A DNA stretch of 39,050 bases. Origin: Planctomycetota bacterium (GTDB lineage Bacteria; Planctomycetota; UBA8108; UBA1146; JAJFFE01). The position numbers and the translations under genes were made by a program. Shown in pieces: positions 36,629 to 39,050 of this stretch. The number at the start of each line of letters is the position of its first letter. Position 1 is the first letter of the stretch. Below the pieces are notes generated by a model. It ran no database searches. It worked only from the letters and a program-made list of their open reading frames with translations, and was not told the origin of the DNA. The stretch lies in the NCBI GenBank assembly GCA_021776775.1, contig JAJFFE010000252.1, positions 1 through 39,050 on the forward strand. The letters run 5' to 3'.

Positions 36629-36771
36629 GGCGGTTCTCCTGTGCTTTGGCCCGGTTCGAAATCTTCAACAAGCGGTTGAGTATGTGAGACGCCGTGCGAT
36701 CTGTAATCCCGCGAAGCTTCCTCAGCAACGGCAACCATTTTCGAGAGCTCCGACGCGGCATTCTGCCTCCG

Positions 36772-38069
36772 TCAGCTACGGTTGCGACAAAACGCCAGGT
36801 AGAACGGGACACCGAGGCGAACGCGGCCGCTCCCGCGAGGAGGCGATCGGGTTCGGCTTGGATCAGCAGCCCGATGCAGCACAGCGTCGCGAGCACGGGA
36901 ACGATCGGTCCGAAGGGGGCTCGGAATCCGCTGGCTACGGCCCCGTTCTTCCGGTCGCGGTGTCTTAGCACCATCACGGCGAGACACGTGGGGATGTACT
37001 GGAAGAAACGAGCGACCACGCTGATGACGGCGAGTTGCTCGAACGAGCCCGACACCGCCAGCAACACGGTGAGAACGGTCGATACGACGATCGCCACCGC
37101 CGGTGTTCGATACTCTGCGTGCACCCGGCCGAGGGACTTCGGCATCTGGCCCTGCTCGGCGAGAGCGTACAACGCGCGCGGAGCGACGATCGCCGAGACT
37201 GAGTTCCCGCCGAGAATACTGACGGCAACTCCGATCGCGACGAAGATCCCGCCCGCCGATCCGAGGAACGTCCCGGCCGCTTCGGCTACGGGGTTCGCGG
37301 ATCCCGCAAGACCGTCATAGGTGCCACTGGCAACGAGAAACACTCCGAGGTAGATAACCGTGACCACGCCCATCACAGTGACGAATGCCAGAGGTACGGC
37401 TCGACTGGGATTGCGCATTTCACCGGCAGGAATGGACAGCACTTCAAAGCCCACGAATGCCCAGAGGATCACCAGCGTCGAGTCTGCGAACGATCGATAG
37501 CCGTGAGGTGCAAAGGGCGTCAACCGATCCAGGTCGACAAAGAACAGACCCACGACGACAAAGACCGCAAGGGGAAGGAGCTTTGCGACTGTCAGGACGT
37601 TCATGACGACGGCGCCGAGCTTCGCTCCACGAAAGTTCACCGCGGCCAGTACAAGAATGACCAGGACAGCAACCACCTCGTCGAGAAAGGTCGGCGTGTG
37701 GTCGAACAGCGATAGCACGGCGATGGCGAAGCCATTGGCGAGAGCCGCCCAGGAGATGAGCCGCACCCACCAGCCCATCCAACCCACGGAGAAGCCGGCG
37801 AAGCCACCGAAGACTTCACGAGCGTAGAGATACGCGCCGCCCGTCTGTTCGTAGCGGCCGCCGACTTCGGCGAAGCACAGTGCGATCAGAAGGCAGAGGA
37901 ACGCAGCGCCGATGAAGGAGAGGATCGCGGCGGGACCCATCATCTCGGCGACGATACCGGGCAAGAGAAAGATCCCCGACCCGATCACCGAGCCGATGCC
38001 CAGAAGAATCACATCACCGGACCTGAGCACCCGCTTCAGGGATCCGGTCGTTCGCTCTGGGCTCGTCAA
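36772..38069 (-). CDS. APC-family amino-acid permease with a C-terminal frameshift
   Basis: About 432 residues if the frame is restored. The start is set at the TTG at 38069, because GGAG lies 6 bases upstream; the GTG at 38099 has no ribosome site. The N-terminal APC signature is GIGSVIGSGIFLLPGIVAE. About twelve hydrophobic helices follow, and a substrate-region motif WAFVGFEVLSIPAGEMRNPSR. Near 36814-36818 the frame shifts by one base. The current frame then reads on to 35991 as 260 residues of Arg/Ser-rich non-protein across the vWA gene. The other frame instead gives GVPFYLAFCRNRS and a stop at 36772-36774, a normal ending for this family. One missing base (GCCCTC read as GCCTC) explains this. 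It is either a recent mutation or a sequencing error. Confidence 0.85.
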
Positions 38070-38133
38070 GAATGCTCCGAAGTTACGATCAATGAACACG
38101 AGCCGCGCTCAGGTGACCGACTCCGATGCAGTG

Positions 38134-38181
38134 TGACGCGCACCGTGACGCGCACCTTGACGCGCACCGTGACGTGGCACG
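38134..38181. repeat. 12-bp direct tandem repeat
   Basis: Three near-identical units TGACGCGCACC(G/T) at 38134, 38146 and 38158, then a degenerate fourth (TGACGTGGCACG) at 38170. It fills the gap between the permease start and the end of the dehydrogenase-like gene. It could be a binding site array or simple slippage. Confidence 0.8.
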
Positions 38182-38213
38182 ACGCCATGCTGAGTATCAC
38201 GACGGGCCGCACC

Positions 38214-39050
38214 TCAGCTGCCCGTCAAAGTGGAAGCGTCTGACATGCCGTGCGGGTAGTCCGGCGAACGGTGCTGAAAGTCGAGAATCTCCGAGTTGCA
38301 GATAACTCCGTCACGAATCTCTATCGCACGATCAATCGGGGCGCTCTTGGCCCAGGAATCCGGGCCGCCCAGCACAGTCTCGACAAACGCGACGACCACT
38401 TTCGAGATCTCCCAGGAAGCGCTCTGCCACAGGTAGCTCGGAGAGTGATCAACCCCGTAGTAGGTCGTGGGGCCGACAGCGAACGAAGGCTGCTCGAACG
38501 AGGTCGGACGTGCGAAAGCGAAACCCATCCCGAAATCACAGCTCACATCGACAATCAAGGAAGCGTGTTTCAGCCGTTGCTCCTCGCCGTCGCGCAGGAT
38601 CATCAGCGGGTTTCCCGTATCTTGCAGGATTCCGTTGACGATCACATCGCACTCCGCCAGCGCGTCGACGAGTGGCCGGCGTCCCCATCCGTCCTCGACG
38701 ACGTTCATCCCCTGCTCGGCCTCCCCGTCGACAATCTGCCCGTACCGACAGCCAACGATCTTGTCGTGAACGGCCCAAGGCGGGCGTCGCGTATAGACGG
38801 AAATATCCTGACAGCCTCGACCCTGGAGGGCGTGGACCGCGCCGCGACTCACCGAGCCGTGGCTGATCACGCAGACCTTCAATGGAGGGCCGTAGCTACC
38901 GTCCATTCCAGACAGTCCCATCGCGTGGATCACGCTACAGTAGCCCGCCATCTCGTTGTTGCGCTCGAAGAGATGCATCTCCCGCGCACCGGTCTTGCTC
39001 CAGTTGAACATCGCCTCCCAAGCGATCAGCGTCAGCTTGCGATCGATGGC
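38214..39050 (-). CDS. Alanine dehydrogenase/PNT-family enzyme, N5-(carboxyethyl)ornithine synthase-like (5' end outside window)
   Basis: The frame is open to the right edge, so the N-terminal part is missing; 278 residues are seen, ending at the TGA 38214-38216. The family is recognised from LIAWEAMFNWSKTG, HLFERNNEMAGYCSVIHAM and LKVCVISHGSVSRGAVHAL, the last being a modified dinucleotide-binding loop. DVIVNGILQDTGNP and LIVDVSCDFGMGF are typical later pieces. N5-(carboxyethyl)ornithine synthase reductively joins pyruvate to ornithine using NADPH; the match is by general likeness, so other members of the same superfamily are possible. It stands next to the permease gene in the same direction, with the tandem repeat between. 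Confidence 0.7.
   Translation of the reverse strand, partial: AIDRKLTLIAWEAMFNWSKTGAREMHLFERNNEMAGYCSVIHAMGLSGMDGSYGPPLKVCVISHGSVSRGAVHALQGRGCQDISVYTRRPPWAVHDKIVGCRYGQIVDGEAEQGMNVVEDGWGRRPLVDALAECDVIVNGILQDTGNPLMILRDGEEQRLKHASLIVDVSCDFGMGFAFARPTSFEQPSFAVGPTTYYGVDHSPSYLWQSASWEISKVVVAFVETVLGGPDSWAKSAPIDRAIEIRDGVICNSEILDFQHRSPDYPHGMSDASTLTGS

Noticed and set aside
35991..36771. C-terminal 260 residues of the long permease frame
   Set aside because: Arg/Ser-rich, overlaps the vWA gene in another frame, and arises from a one-base shift near 36816.

Overview
The window is GC-rich bacterial DNA that reads as a member of the Planctomycetota, or a close relative. Four things suggest this: (i) six loci encode secreted proteins with dockerin-like Ca-binding modules carrying a distinctive cysteine-rich extension; (ii) three ECF sigma factors belong to the TIGR02999-type family, two of them fused by overlapping start/stop codons to giant Ser/Thr kinase-TPR proteins; (iii) there is a very large RHS/YD protein; (iv) there is a propeller-FGE fusion. 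The assignment rests on gene content only. No rRNA, tRNA or CRISPR was seen.

Layout. 1-2.8 kb: end of a parallel beta-helix protein with a C-terminal dockerin, then a dockerin / cohesin-like / cohesin-like / dockerin protein. 2.9-3.5 kb: an orphan ECF sigma factor on the minus strand. 4.05-9.6 kb: an 1855-residue RHS protein whose tail is a membrane segment plus an acidic, proline-rich stretch instead of an obvious toxin. 9.75-13.35 kb (minus): ECF sigma plus kinase-TPR module 1. 13.4-15.1 kb: a dockerin gene with a damaged start and probably a lost stop, then a flavodoxin-like reductase. 15.3-17.8 kb: a seven-blade propeller fused to an FGE-like domain. 17.9-18.4 kb: a small lipoprotein. 18.7-24.8 kb (minus): a three-gene operon for exported proteins in which every junction is a 4-base overlap. 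25.5-26.8 kb: two in-frame small ORFs separated by a single amber codon, and a truncated lactonase-like propeller. 26.9-30.7 kb (minus): ECF-kinase module 2, with a dockerin relic just upstream. 31-35.6 kb: an MgtC-family membrane protein and a SWIM-SNF2 helicase. 35.7-39 kb (minus): a vWA-dockerin protein, an amino-acid permease with a C-terminal frameshift, and the C-terminal part of an alanine dehydrogenase/CEOS-type enzyme.

How it fits together (inference). The region pairs cell-surface or secreted modular proteins (dockerin, cohesin-like, Ig-like, vWA, RHS, beta-helix) with ECF/kinase signalling. The two ECF-kinase operons each look like a membrane sensor kinase with extracytoplasmic TPRs translated in fixed ratio with a sigma factor. 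A 29-base bipartite element with identical spacing lies upstream of the RHS gene and of the dockerin gene next to ECF module 1. It is the best candidate here for a shared promoter, possibly recognised by one of the ECF factors. Signs of gene decay are frequent: a dockerin relic, a dockerin gene with lost ends, an amber-split ORF, a truncated lactonase and a frameshifted permease.
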